DNA of 64,000 nucleotides from Streptomyces sp. SID13031 (lineage in GTDB: Bacteria > Actinomycetota > Actinomycetes > Propionibacteriales > Kribbellaceae), in NCBI RefSeq assembly GCF_010548305.1, contig NZ_JAAGLV010000014.1, positions 178,720 through 242,719 of the forward strand, given 5' to 3'. Below, one piece after another: positions 26,554 through 35,988 of this stretch (position 1 is its first letter; the number at the start of each line of letters is the position of its first letter). A program made the translations under genes and the position numbers. The notes beneath the pieces are model-generated. The model had not been told where the DNA came from. It searched no databases and worked only from the letters and a program-made list of their open reading frames with translations.

Positions 26554-27695
26554 TGGGCGACGAGCTCAGCGCACGGGCGGCGGATCCCGATCCACTGCTG
26601 CAGTTGCTGCTGGACGGGCAGCCCCGGACCCGCAACCAGTTGATGGACCTGACCGGCCTGGCCCGCTCCACGGTCACCGGGCGGCTGGAGTTGCTGGTCG
26701 CGCAGGAATTCGTCGTACCGCACGAGGCGGCCGAGTCGACCGGCGGCAGGCCTCCCGGGCGCTTCAGGTTCAACCCCACGGCGCGCTTGGTCCTGGCCGC
26801 CGACATCGGTGCCACCCACCTGACCGTCGCGCTCGCCGATCTGGCCGGCGAGATCCTCGACAGCGCCACCATCAGCCAGAACATCGCCGACGGCCCGGAG
26901 GTCGTCCTGGCCACGCTCACCGAGCACGCGCGGGCACTCTTGGCCCGCCATCCCAACGGACGGCTCGCGGGCGCCGGCGTCGGTCTCCCCGGCCCGGTCG
27001 AGCATCTGACCGGGCGCCCCAACCACCCACCGATCATGCCCGGCTGGGATTCGTACGACGTCGTCGGCCGGCTCACCGCCGAGTTCACCGGCCCGGTCCT
27101 CGTCGACAACGACGTCAACCTGATGGCCCTCGGCGAGCACACCAGTCAGTACGCCGACGTCGAGCACCTGTTGTTCGTCAAGGTCGCCACCGGCATCGGA
27201 GCCGGCCTGATCAGCGGCGGCCGCCTGCATCGCGGCGCCCAAGGCGCGGCCGGCGACATCGGCCACATCCAGGCCGCCGGCCACACCGAGCTCTGCCGCT
27301 GCGGCAACACCGGCTGCCTGGAAGCAGTCGCGTCCGCCGCGGCCATCGCCACCCAACTGCGCGCAGGGGGTCTCGAGGCAACCAGCAGCCAGGATGTCGT
27401 CGAGCTCGTTCGCGCAGGCAACACGGCCGCCACCCAAGCTGTTCGGCAAGCCGGCCGCGAGATCGGTACCGTCCTGGCGGCCTGCGTCAGCCTCATCAAC
27501 CCGTCGGTCCTGGTGATCGGCGGCTCCCTGTCCCAAGCCGGCGACAGCCTCCTGGCCGGCATCCGCGAAGCGATCTACGCCAGATCCTTGCCCTTGGCCA
27601 CCACCGACCTGAAGGTAGTCCCCTCCCGAACCAGCCACCAAGCAGCAGTCCGAGGAGCAGCCGCAATGATCCTCCAACACACCCTGGGCCTGTAG
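26553..27695 (+). CDS. ROK-family transcriptional regulator
   Basis: Predicted 380 aa. Winged helix at about 15-70 (TRNQLMDLTGLARSTVTGRLELL), then the ROK fold with ADIGATHLTVALAD, the GVGLPGPVE loop, DNDVNLMALGEH, and the zinc motif CRCGNTGCLEA. It should bind a sugar and leave the operator between it and the dehydrogenase. The ATG overlaps the third half-site AAGTCTCA. It has no strong Shine-Dalgarno, so the transcript may have a very short leader. Confidence 0.92.
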   Translation: MGDELSARAADPDPLLQLLLDGQPRTRNQLMDLTGLARSTVTGRLELLVAQEFVVPHEAAESTGGRPPGRFRFNPTARLVLAADIGATHLTVALADLAGEILDSATISQNIADGPEVVLATLTEHARALLARHPNGRLAGAGVGLPGPVEHLTGRPNHPPIMPGWDSYDVVGRLTAEFTGPVLVDNDVNLMALGEHTSQYADVEHLLFVKVATGIGAGLISGGRLHRGAQGAAGDIGHIQAAGHTELCRCGNTGCLEAVASAAAIATQLRAGGLEATSSQDVVELVRAGNTAATQAVRQAGREIGTVLAACVSLINPSVLVIGGSLSQAGDSLLAGIREAIYARSLPLATTDLKVVPSRTSHQAAVRGAAAMILQHTLGL

Positions 27696-27718
27696 CCTCA
27701 CGCATCTCCTCCGTCGGC

Positions 27719-28450
27719 GCTCCCACCCAGAACGCGGCTCGTCCGTCACCGCTCGAAGCGAACAGAGAGCCCTTTCGTCGGACGATTCGCCCATTGGTCT
27801 GCCGGTGGCGAACCCCCACGAAGCGGGGTTGAGCGGCCGATGCACATCTGAGGTGACGACGGTTCGCAAGACGCGGCCGCATCGACGAACACCACCCGAC
27901 CGGTTTCGTCGATGGAAGCGGTCCGTGCCGAAAGCACGCGAGTCCGCTGGCCGCAGACCATCGGAAGCTGCTCGGCCCGGCTCCCCTGCGATCTCGACGA
28001 AGCACCGCATACCTGAATGCCAGAGCAGAGCCGGCCCACGCGCTCGATCTGCTCGGCGAGCAACGAAGTACCCGCTCGCCGGGCATACGGAAGCAGCGAT
28101 GGAGCAACTGCCTGCCGGGTACACGCGAGCAGCGACAGTGCTGCCGCCCCACCCGAGAACGGAGCTCCTGCGTCGCTTACTGCCCACGAACACCTGCTCG
28201 CCTCTCGAACCGAGGGCCCAGCCACCTATCCCCCCATGACCATGCATACCCGCTGAGCAACCCGGCCCGGCCAAACGCCCACCGACGACCGCCTCAACGG
28301 GCGACGTCGCGCAACCTTGTGCACCCTCTGAGCATCCGCTGCGGACGTTGGCGCTCAGGAGGTGCACAAAGTCGTGGCAATCTCGACGGGAGCACCCGCG
28401 ACCCGGGTACACGCGAGTAGCGACGCAGGAGTTGCGTTCTGGGGTGGGCG
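27719..28450. repeat. Gene-free spacer with short imperfect repeats in both orientations
   Basis: No supportable gene is present from 27696 to 28462. Related blocks recur. GGGTACACGCGAGCAGCGAC is at about 28117 and returns as GGGTACACGCGAGTAGCGAC at about 28405, with a weaker copy GGGCATACGGAAGCAGCGAT at 28081. A second block, CCCACCC(G)AGAACGGAGCTCCTGCGTCGCT, appears near 28149, in reverse complement at about 28419-28448, and in weaker form near 27723. The copy ending at 28450 joins both blocks. This looks like a worn family of short interspersed elements rather than coding sequence. Confidence 0.5.
28317..28369. terminator. Long hairpin downstream of gpsA
   Basis: TTGTGCACCCTCTGAGC (28317-28333) pairs with GCTCAGGAGGTGCACAA (28353-28369): 17 positions with two mismatches, around a loop that holds a small TCCG/CGGA stem. 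It is about 95 bases past the gpsA stop and may end the plsC-gpsA transcript or be a structured repeat. Confidence 0.5.
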
Positions 28451-28462
28451 GGGGTGGGGGAA

Positions 28463-29467
28463 CTACCCCCAGCGTTCGGACTTGGCTGATCTCGATACCA
28501 GGCTGAAGAGCATGTCCTTCGGGGTCATCTCGCCGGCGACGACCTTGGTGACGTGTTCGGCGATCGGCATTTCCACGTCGTGGTGGTGGGCGAGTTCGGA
28601 GATCGAGGCGCAGGACTTCACGCCCTCGGCGACCTGGCGGGTTGCGCCGGCGATCTCCGCGACCGTCATCCCTTGGCCGAGTTTCTCGCCGAAGGTGCGG
28701 TTGCGGGACAGGGGTGACGAGCAGGTGGCAACCAGGTCACCCAGGCCGGCCAGACCGGAGAAGGTGTGCTCGTCGGCGCCCAGCGCAGTACCAAGGCGCG
28801 CGGTCTCGACCAGCCCCCGGGTGATGACGGAGGCGCGTGCGTTGTCGCCGAAGCCCAGTCCGACGGCCATCCCGACGGCAAGCGCGATCACGTTCTTCGT
28901 GGCGCCGCCGAGTTCGCAGCCGATCACGTCGTTGTTCGTGTACGGGCGGAACGTCGGCGAGTGGCACAACTTCTGCAGCCGGGCAGCCGTTCCCTCATCG
29001 GCGCACGCGACAACGGCAGCGGCCGGCTGGCCCTCGGCGATCTCGCGGGCAAGATTCGGGCCGGAGACGACAGCGATCCGCTCGGGGCCGGCGCCGGTCA
29101 GCTCCGCGATCACCTCGCTCATCCGCTTCGTAGTACCGACCTCGACGCCCTTCATCAACGAAACCAGCGGTACCGCGGCCGGCAGCACGTCGGCCCAGTC
29201 GCGCAGGTTGGCTCGCAGCGACTGTGAAGGAACGGCGAGCACGATCGCCTCAGCGCCCTCGGCGGCGAGCGCCGGGTCGTGCGTTGCGGTGATCGCGTCC
29301 GGAAGTCTCAGGCCGGGCAGGTAGTCCGGGTTCTCGTGCCGCGTGTTGATCGCTTCGCAGAGCGATTCGCGGCGTCCCCAGACGGACACCTGATTACCAG
29401 CCTGGGCCAGGACAATCGCGAAGGCGGTCCCCCAGGACCCCGCGCCGAACACCGCAATCTTGGTCAT
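28463..29467 (-). CDS. gpsA: NAD(P)-dependent glycerol-3-phosphate dehydrogenase
   Basis: Predicted 334 aa. Reduces dihydroxyacetone phosphate to sn-glycerol-3-phosphate for phospholipid synthesis. N-terminal GAGSWGTAFAIVLA is the dinucleotide motif; LMKGVE, SGPNLAREIA, GCELGGATKNVIALAVG (catalytic Lys) and FSGLAGLGDLVATC follow. Its ATG overlaps the plsC stop (ATGA), so the two acylglycerol-precursor genes form an operon. Family length. Confidence 0.97.
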   Translation of the reverse strand: MTKIAVFGAGSWGTAFAIVLAQAGNQVSVWGRRESLCEAINTRHENPDYLPGLRLPDAITATHDPALAAEGAEAIVLAVPSQSLRANLRDWADVLPAAVPLVSLMKGVEVGTTKRMSEVIAELTGAGPERIAVVSGPNLAREIAEGQPAAAVVACADEGTAARLQKLCHSPTFRPYTNNDVIGCELGGATKNVIALAVGMAVGLGFGDNARASVITRGLVETARLGTALGADEHTFSGLAGLGDLVATCSSPLSRNRTFGEKLGQGMTVAEIAGATRQVAEGVKSCASISELAHHHDVEMPIAEHVTKVVAGEMTPKDMLFSLVSRSAKSERWG

Positions 29468-30300
29468 CGAGTCTCCCCATCCTCACGGTTGTCTTCAGAC
29501 GTCTTCGGCTCTGCAGCCTGGTCTTCCCGGGCTTTGTAATCCCGCAGATCGAAGAGCTCCTTGGGCGGAGTCTCCCCGCGCAGTACGCCGAGCTCCCCGG
29601 CCACCCGCTGCATGATCACCTCGGTTGCCTCGTGCAACAGCTCGTTCGTGATCGGCTTGCCCTGGAAAGCGCTCAGGTCGACCGGTTCCCCCGCGATCAC
29701 CCGCATCGTCTTCCGCGGCAGCAGCCGCACGCGAAGGCTGCCGTACGACGCGAAGATCTCCTGCGCACCCCAGTTCGCGATCGGGATCACCGGGCAGCCC
29801 GTCATCAGCGCGATCCGCGCCGCGCCGGTCTTGCCGGTCATCGGCCACAGCTCCGGGTCCCGGGTGATCGTGCCCTCGGGATAGACGCCAACGCACTCGC
29901 CCTTCTCCACCGCGGCGACCGCTGCCCGGAACGCGTCCGCGGCCTCGGCCGAGTCGCGGTACACCGGGATCTGTCCCGCGCTGGTGATGATCCGGCCTGC
30001 GATCGGCAGCTTGAACAGCGACGCCTTGCCGAGCAGCCGCGGGATCCGCCGGCACTCCCAGATGTACATCCCCAGCACGAACGGGTCGAAGTGCGAGATG
30101 TGGTTCGTCACGAACACCAGACCACCGGTCCGCGGCACGTTCTCGCGACCGCGGAAGTCCCGCTTGGTCCAGATCAGCATGAACGGTTTGACGATGGCCA
30201 CCACCAGGCCGAACCAGAACCCCCGCCGTGGCCGGGGTCCCTCGGTGGTGCGCTGGCCGTTCACTACTGCCTCCTGGTGGCTGTTGTCGCCGTCGGTCAT
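29464..30300 (-). CDS. plsC: 1-acyl-sn-glycerol-3-phosphate acyltransferase
   Basis: Predicted 278 aa membrane-associated acyltransferase (LPLAT fold). A hydrophobic segment (FGLVVAIVKPFMLIW, about 30-44) precedes NHISHFDPF, the H-x4-D catalytic motif, and VGVYPEGTITRD, the phosphate-binding EGT motif. The acidic C-terminal 40 residues are not conserved. ATG at 30300 follows AGGA by about 8 bases. It is cotranscribed with gpsA (4-nt overlap) and diverges from cofC with only 16 bp between the two start codons. Confidence 0.95.
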   Translation of the reverse strand: MTDGDNSHQEAVVNGQRTTEGPRPRRGFWFGLVVAIVKPFMLIWTKRDFRGRENVPRTGGLVFVTNHISHFDPFVLGMYIWECRRIPRLLGKASLFKLPIAGRIITSAGQIPVYRDSAEAADAFRAAVAAVEKGECVGVYPEGTITRDPELWPMTGKTGAARIALMTGCPVIPIANWGAQEIFASYGSLRVRLLPRKTMRVIAGEPVDLSAFQGKPITNELLHEATEVIMQRVAGELGVLRGETPPKELFDLRDYKAREDQAAEPKTSEDNREDGETR

Positions 30301-30316
30301 GGGAGAATCCTGCCTG

Positions 30317-30988
30317 ATGGCAGACCTACAGGTCGTTCCCTGGACCCTGGTGATCCCGGTGAAGCGTACGGCGATCGCTAAGAGCCGGCTGGCTTCCGCA
30401 TACCCGCAGCACCGTCCGGAGCTCGCTCGCGCCTTCGCAGTCGACACTACTGCGGCTGCACTCGAGTCTCCTCTGGTCCGCGCGGTCCTGGTTGTCACGG
30501 ATGACCCAGTGGTCGCAGCGGACGTCACCGCGATCGGCGCGCGCGTAGTACCGGACGTGCCGGGTGCAGGGCTCAACGGCGCTCTGGAGCACGGTGCAGC
30601 GGTTGCAGCGGCCGAGTACCCAGAGTCCGGGGTAGTGGCGCTCTCAGCCGACCTACCGGCGCTCAGACCGTCCGAGCTGACTGCTGCCCTTGCAGCCTGC
30701 ACCGCAGCGCGCAACCTCGTCATAGACGAGCCAGGGACCGGTACTACGATGCTCGCCGCCGCCCCCGGCGTTCCCCTGGATCCCCGCTTCGGTGTGGGTT
30801 CCGCACTAGCCCACCAGGCGTCTGGTGCAGTAGCGATCGAGCTGGTCGCGATCGAGTCGCTGCGGCGTGACGTGGACACCGCAGCGGACCTGGCGCACGC
30901 AGTACAGCTAGGTGTCGGTCCCCGGACTGCTGATGTGATGTCACTGGTGATGGGCGCCGCGACGGGCACTGAAGGCCTTGCCTGCTAG
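30317..30988 (+). CDS. cofC: Phospholactate/phosphoenolpyruvate guanylyltransferase of F420 synthesis
   Basis: Predicted 223 aa nucleotidyltransferase. VIPVKRTAIAKSRLA is the N-terminal GTP-binding loop, VVTDDPVVAADV and GLNGALEHG follow, and SADLPALRPSEL supplies the metal-binding Asp. It activates 2-phospholactate or PEP with GTP for coenzyme F420 (CofC/FbiD). In actinobacteria the PEP form is usual (FbiD). No other F420 gene is in the window. The spacer to plsC is so short that each promoter must lie inside the other gene. Confidence 0.9.
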   Translation: MADLQVVPWTLVIPVKRTAIAKSRLASAYPQHRPELARAFAVDTTAAALESPLVRAVLVVTDDPVVAADVTAIGARVVPDVPGAGLNGALEHGAAVAAAEYPESGVVALSADLPALRPSELTAALAACTAARNLVIDEPGTGTTMLAAAPGVPLDPRFGVGSALAHQASGAVAIELVAIESLRRDVDTAADLAHAVQLGVGPRTADVMSLVMGAATGTEGLAC

Positions 30989-31018
30989 AGGCCTGTCAAA
31001 GGCCGCTACCGTAAGGCC

Positions 31019-31225
31019 ATGCAAGCAACAGTCAGCCGCTACGACGCTGCGACAGCCTCCGGTGCAGTGTTGACCGACACGGGCATCGAGTTGCCCTTCG
31101 ACGCCGAAGCCCTCATCGGTACTCCGGTGCGCCTGCTCCGCCTCGGCCAGCGAGTCCGCCTGATCACCACAGGCTCCGGCGCCGGCCTGGCGATCTCCGA
31201 GGTCCACTTCATCACTCTGCCCTGA
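31019..31225 (+). CDS. Small cold-shock-domain-like protein
   Basis: Predicted 68 aa. MQATVSRYDAATASGAVLTDTGIELPFDAEAL resembles the start of a cold-shock OB fold, where the first strand and a D(T/D)G turn lead into a Phe, but the RNP motifs are weak. It follows cofC by 30 bases in the same direction and ends ahead of a strong terminator. Relatives next to cofC in actinobacteria are annotated as cold-shock-like; binding of nucleic acid is an inference. Confidence 0.65.
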   Translation: MQATVSRYDAATASGAVLTDTGIELPFDAEALIGTPVRLLRLGQRVRLITTGSGAGLAISEVHFITLP

Positions 31226-31264
31226 ACCAGATTGCCCTCGGCAACCCTGGCGGCAACGGCAACG

Positions 31265-31306
31265 GCGAAGGCCGGTCGCCCCTGGTGTGGGGAGACCGGC
31301 CTTCGC
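31265..31306. terminator. Bidirectional hairpin between cofC operon and HU gene
   Basis: GCGAAGGCCGGTC (31265-31277) and GACCGGCCTTCGC (31294-31306) form a perfect 13-bp stem with a 16-base loop between two convergent transcription units. Confidence 0.8.
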
Positions 31307-31338
31307 TGGTGATGCTGGTACTACCAAGTGCTGACGGG

Positions 31339-31923
31339 TCAGCGAGCAGCTACGCGCTTCGCCGGAGCCTTCTTGGCGGGGGCCTTCTTGGCCGGCGCCT
31401 TCTTGGCAACGGTCTTGGCGGGAGCCTTCTTCGCGACCGGGGCCGCCTTCTTCGCGACGGTCTTGACCGGGGCCTTCTTGGCCGGGGCCTTCTTCGCAAC
31501 CGTCTTGGTGGCGACGGCCTTTGCCGGAGCCTTCTTGGCGGCGGCCTTGACCGGAGCGGCCTTCTTGGCCGGCGCGGCCGTCTTGGCCGGCGCAGCCTTG
31601 GTGGCCGGGGCCGCCTTCGGTGCAACCAGCTTCGGCAGCTTCTTGGCGCCGGAGACGACGGCCTTCAGCTCCGCACCCGCGCGGAACTTCGGAACCACGG
31701 TCTTCTTGGCCCGCTTGGTCTCGCCGGTCCGCGGGTTGCGAACCATGCGTGCCCCGCGCTCGATGGCCTCGAAGGCACCGAACCCGGTGATGGCAACCTT
31801 GCCGCCCTTCTTGGTCAGCTCGCGCTGGACGGTGTCGATGACCGACTCCAAGGCGTGCTGGGCCGAACGGCGATTTCCGTCGAAGTGCACTGCGAGCGCT
31901 TCGACCAACTGGCTCTTGTTCAC
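31339..31923 (-). CDS. hupB: HU-type nucleoid protein with Lys/Ala-rich C-terminal tail
   Basis: Predicted 194 aa. Residues 1-90 are a normal HU fold (NKSQLVEALA, GFGAFEAIERGARMVRNPRTGE with the intercalating Pro). Residues about 100-194 are made of PAKKA/VAKKA-type repeats, like the histone H1-like tail of mycobacterial HupB and streptomycete HupS. It should compact DNA and may bind RNA. GTG at 31923 has GGAGGGAA 5 bases upstream; the ATG at 31956 would add 11 odd residues before the conserved NKSQLV. Confidence 0.93.
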   Translation of the reverse strand: MNKSQLVEALAVHFDGNRRSAQHALESVIDTVQRELTKKGGKVAITGFGAFEAIERGARMVRNPRTGETKRAKKTVVPKFRAGAELKAVVSGAKKLPKLVAPKAAPATKAAPAKTAAPAKKAAPVKAAAKKAPAKAVATKTVAKKAPAKKAPVKTVAKKAAPVAKKAPAKTVAKKAPAKKAPAKKAPAKRVAAR

Positions 31924-32142
31924 TGTCTTCCCTCCGTGAACGATGGCGTCGAGCACAGCGCTCGATCTTCCGTGAACGTTATGGACTCATCGGCGTGTTC
32001 ACAAACACCAACGCGGCAATTCGCCCTTGTTTCAGGTGATTTGGACCAAATTTTTCCCCGATTGGCCTCCGAAGGGGCTTCTGATTCCCTTCAGAGCAAC
32101 GAACCGGCGACCAACGGTGACCTCGGCCACATCACCGATCGA

Positions 32143-32166
32143 GGCGCTGAAAGGGCTTTCAGCGCC
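32143..32166 (-). terminator. Hairpin overlapping the stop of the small membrane gene
   Basis: GGCGCTGAAAG (32143-32153) and CTTTCAGCGCC (32156-32166) are perfect 11-bp arms. The stop codon (32159-32161) lies within the stem. Confidence 0.65.
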
Positions 32167-32344
32167 GCTTTCCGCGCAAGGTACGGACGCCGGACTGGGC
32201 TGTGTCGAGCCCTTTGGTCACTGCGTTCTCACCCTTGCGGGCCTTCAGTTCTGCACTGACCTTGCCCAGCAACCACTCCAGCAAAGGCACCGCGATCGCC
32301 AGCACGACCCACATGATGAGCCGCCGCCGCAGGAACAGCCACAT
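32159..32344 (-). CDS. Small membrane protein, hypothetical
   Basis: Predicted 61 aa: short basic start (MWLFLRRRL), one hydrophobic helix (IMWVVLAIAVPLLEWLLG, about 10-27), then a polar, basic tail ending TLRGKRR. The ATG at 32344 is set by GAGGAGG 8 bases upstream; the longer open frame upstream is not needed. It follows corA on the same strand by 50 bases. No family recognised. Confidence 0.7.
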   Translation of the reverse strand: MWLFLRRRLIMWVVLAIAVPLLEWLLGKVSAELKARKGENAVTKGLDTAQSGVRTLRGKRR

Positions 32345-32394
32345 AGCCACAACCTCCTCGAGACAACCGGAGTTGCAGACTAACCGTCCTCTTC

Positions 32395-33561
32395 CTACAA
32401 CCAGCCGCGACGCTTGAAGATCAGGTGCAGACCACCACACACCATCGCCATCAGGCCGACCGCGAAGGGATAGCCGTACTGCCAATGCAGCTCCGGCATG
32501 ACGTCGAAGTTCATCCCGTAGACCGTGCCGATCAACGTCGGGGCGAACAGGATCGCCGCCCAGGCGGAGATCCGCTTGACCTCTTCGTTCTGCGAGTTGC
32601 TCGCCATCGTGAGGCTCTTCATCTCTTCGTTCTGCTGCTGGGCGACCAGCGTCGCGTTCACCGTCAGGATGTCGCGGAGCAGTTCGCGGAAGGCGTCCAC
32701 CCGCTCGACCACCTGGGTGACGTGGTCGGCCACGTCCCGCAGCGAACGTTGCAGTTCCTCGTCGACGCCGTACTTGTCGAAGCCCGCCCGCAACGAGTCG
32801 AGCATGCCGACCAGCGGCCGGGTCGCGCGCTGGAACTCGATCACCTCACGCGACAGCTCGTAGATGCGCCGCGACACCTTCGGGTCGCCACGGAACACCT
32901 CGGTCTCGATCTCGTCGATGTCGTTCTCGAGCCCGGCGACCACCGGCGCATAGCCGTCGACGACCTTGTCCATGATCGCGTAGAGAACAGCCTCGGTCCC
33001 TTGGCGCAGCAGCTCGGGATCGCGTTCGACCCGGCGGCGGACCGCGGCCAGGTTCGGCGCCTCGGCGTGCCGGACCGTCACCACGAAGTCCGGGCCGACG
33101 AACACGTGCACCTCGCCGAACTCGACCTCCTCGGTCGCGTCCCGGTACCGAGCAGCCTTCAGTACGACGAACAACGTGTCGCCGTAGCGCTCGAGCTTCG
33201 GCCGCTGATGGGCCTGGATGGCGTCCTCGATCGCCAGCTCGTGCAGGTCGAACTCCTGGGCCAGCGAGGTCAGTTCGCGCCGGTCAGGGCGGTACAGGCC
33301 GATCCAGGCAAGGCTCTGCGGCGACTCGTGCAGTACCTGGTAGGTGTCTGCCAGCGATTCCGGCGACGCGACCCGTGAGCCGTCGCAGTAGATCGCGCTG
33401 TCGACGACGCTGTGCCCCTTGGGCTTGTGGGCCGTGGGCTGCGCGGGCTTCTGCTCGATCGGCGCGGGATCGGCGACAGCACCGGCGTACCGGCGGGCGG
33501 CGGCGCGGAGGGACGGGGTGCGGCTGAACGCACGGAGCGTGCGCAGGCGAATGTCGGACAT
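32395..33561 (-). CDS. corA: CorA-family magnesium/cobalt channel
   Basis: Predicted 388 aa. A large N-terminal cytoplasmic domain with long helices is followed by two C-terminal membrane helices separated by the YGMNFDVMPE loop, the GMN ion-selectivity motif with MPEL. A divergent N-terminal 50-residue extension is Arg/Ala-rich. It should let Mg2+ (or Co2+) into the cell as a pentamer. ATG at 33561 has GGAGGA 8 bases upstream. A 268-bp leader with two stable hairpins and a short reading frame precedes it, so expression is probably controlled in the leader. Confidence 0.95.
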   Translation of the reverse strand: MSDIRLRTLRAFSRTPSLRAAARRYAGAVADPAPIEQKPAQPTAHKPKGHSVVDSAIYCDGSRVASPESLADTYQVLHESPQSLAWIGLYRPDRRELTSLAQEFDLHELAIEDAIQAHQRPKLERYGDTLFVVLKAARYRDATEEVEFGEVHVFVGPDFVVTVRHAEAPNLAAVRRRVERDPELLRQGTEAVLYAIMDKVVDGYAPVVAGLENDIDEIETEVFRGDPKVSRRIYELSREVIEFQRATRPLVGMLDSLRAGFDKYGVDEELQRSLRDVADHVTQVVERVDAFRELLRDILTVNATLVAQQQNEEMKSLTMASNSQNEEVKRISAWAAILFAPTLIGTVYGMNFDVMPELHWQYGYPFAVGLMAMVCGGLHLIFKRRGWL

Positions 33562-33623
33562 GACGAATCCTCCAGGTGCGAGGTGCGGGATCGAGGGGCG
33601 ACACATCGCCCGGCCCCGCGCTG

Positions 33624-33755
33624 CAGATCACCCGGCGCGGAGCCGCGCCGGGATGATCTGGACCTAGCAGAAGAGGATTCAGCGCCTCAAGGCCGAACGA
33701 GATCCATATGTCTGGAGGGTTCGCTGCTCATGGCGCCCCACCTCCAAGATCTCGT
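33624..33755 (-). promoter_or_regulatory. Structured corA leader: two hairpins, possible riboswitch/attenuator
   Basis: On the minus strand a first structure pairs ACGAGATC (33755-33748) with GATCTCGT (33704-33697) and, inside it, TGGAGG/CCTCCA. It holds GGTGGGGCGCC. A second hairpin (33660-33624) has a 16-bp stem CAGATCA-CCCGGCGCG with one bulged base and loop GCTC, and ends about 63 bases before corA. The order fits sensor then terminator or anti-Shine-Dalgarno element. The second hairpin could instead simply end the leuCD transcript. Confidence 0.5.
33687..33731 (-). CDS. Possible 14-codon leader ORF ahead of corA
   Basis: ATG at 33731 is preceded by TTGGAGG and GGGG, about 8-10 bases upstream, and encodes MSSEPSRHMDLVRP before TGA. 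It lies inside the first leader hairpin, so ribosome movement through it would unfold that stem. Its Pro and Arg codons recall proline/arginine-sensing leaders of Mg2+ transporter genes in enterobacteria. Coding status is unproven. Confidence 0.3.
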   Translation of the reverse strand: MSSEPSRHMDLVRP

Positions 33756-33829
33756 AGTTCCTTGTCACGGCCTGTGCTGACAACTTCAAGAGGATAACAC
33801 CGGAGTTATCGGTCCGGCTGTGCGATTCG

Positions 33830-34429
33830 TTACGCCCGCACCGGAAGCGTGGCCGGCTTGAAGGCCGGCCTGGTCGCCTCGTACGTCGTGATGTCGGCCT
33901 CGTGGGACAAGGTGATGCCGACGTCGTCGAGCCCGTTCAGCAGCCGGTAGCGGGTGTAGTCGTCGATCTCGAATGGCGCCGAGACGTCACCAGCCGAGAT
34001 CGTCTTGTTCTCCAGGTCGACGGTCACCTTGGTGCCGGGATCCTGCTCGACCGCGGCCCAGAGCCGGTCGACGACGTCCTGCTCGACGAGCGCGGCGAGC
34101 AGCCCGGCCTTGCCGGAGTTGCCGCGGAAGATGTCCCCGAAGCGCGAGGCCACGACGACGCGGAACCCGTAGTCCATCAGGGCCCAGACGGCGTGCTCAC
34201 GCGACGATCCGGTACCGAAGTCCGGCCCGGCGACGAGCACCGAGACCCCTTCGTACTCGGGCTGGTTCAGGATGAAGGCGGGATCGTTGCGCCAGGCAGC
34301 GAACAGGCCGTCCTCGAAACCGGTCCGGGTGACCCGCTTGAGGTAGACCGCCGGGATGATCTGGTCGGTGTCGACGTTGCTGCGCCGCAGCGGAACCGCG
34401 GTGCCGATGTGCTGGGTGAAGGCTTCCAT
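33830..34429 (-). CDS. leuD: 3-isopropylmalate dehydratase small subunit
   Basis: Predicted 199 aa. Swivel domain of isopropylmalate isomerase for leucine synthesis, working with LeuC. MEAFTQHIGTAVPLRRSNVDTDQIIPAVYLKR and GPDFGTGSSREHAVWAL are diagnostic. ATG at 34429, GGAG about 9 bases upstream, begins 11 bases after the leuC stop. Same operon and likely same control by the divergent IclR-type regulator. Confidence 0.97.
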   Translation of the reverse strand: MEAFTQHIGTAVPLRRSNVDTDQIIPAVYLKRVTRTGFEDGLFAAWRNDPAFILNQPEYEGVSVLVAGPDFGTGSSREHAVWALMDYGFRVVVASRFGDIFRGNSGKAGLLAALVEQDVVDRLWAAVEQDPGTKVTVDLENKTISAGDVSAPFEIDDYTRYRLLNGLDDVGITLSHEADITTYEATRPAFKPATLPVRA

Positions 34430-34440
34430 GATCTCTACTC

Positions 34441-35880
<1,440 letters not shown>

Positions 35881-35969
35881 CAGACTGCTCCTTTGAGGTT
35901 TGTGGTGTGCTGTCTCTCGCTCACATTGCGCCGGAACCGGCTCCAGAAGCGACTTGCGTTCCACGATTC

Positions 35970-35988
35970 GAGACGGCAATATCGTCTC
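35970..35988. promoter_or_regulatory. Inverted repeat at the IclR start, probable NdgR operator
   Basis: GAGACG (35970-35975), spacer GCAATAT, CGTCTC (35983-35988), directly before the ATG at 35989. NdgR/LtbR regulators of leuCD in actinobacteria bind in this divergent spacer; the site placement suggests autorepression together with control of leuC. Confidence 0.6.

Noticed and set aside
26517..28412. A 631-codon minus-strand frame through the ROK gene and the repeat spacer
   Set aside because: It is antisense to the ROK gene and Gly/Ala/Arg-rich without domains; the spacer part contains repeats and no start signal.
27721..28450. Possible CRISPR array in the repeat spacer
   Set aside because: Copies are imperfect, in both orientations and irregularly spaced; no cas genes are present.
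33624..33660. Calling the corA leader a definite M-box riboswitch
   Set aside because: The match to the M-box core is loose and cannot be tested without a covariance model; the hairpin may only be the leuCD terminator.
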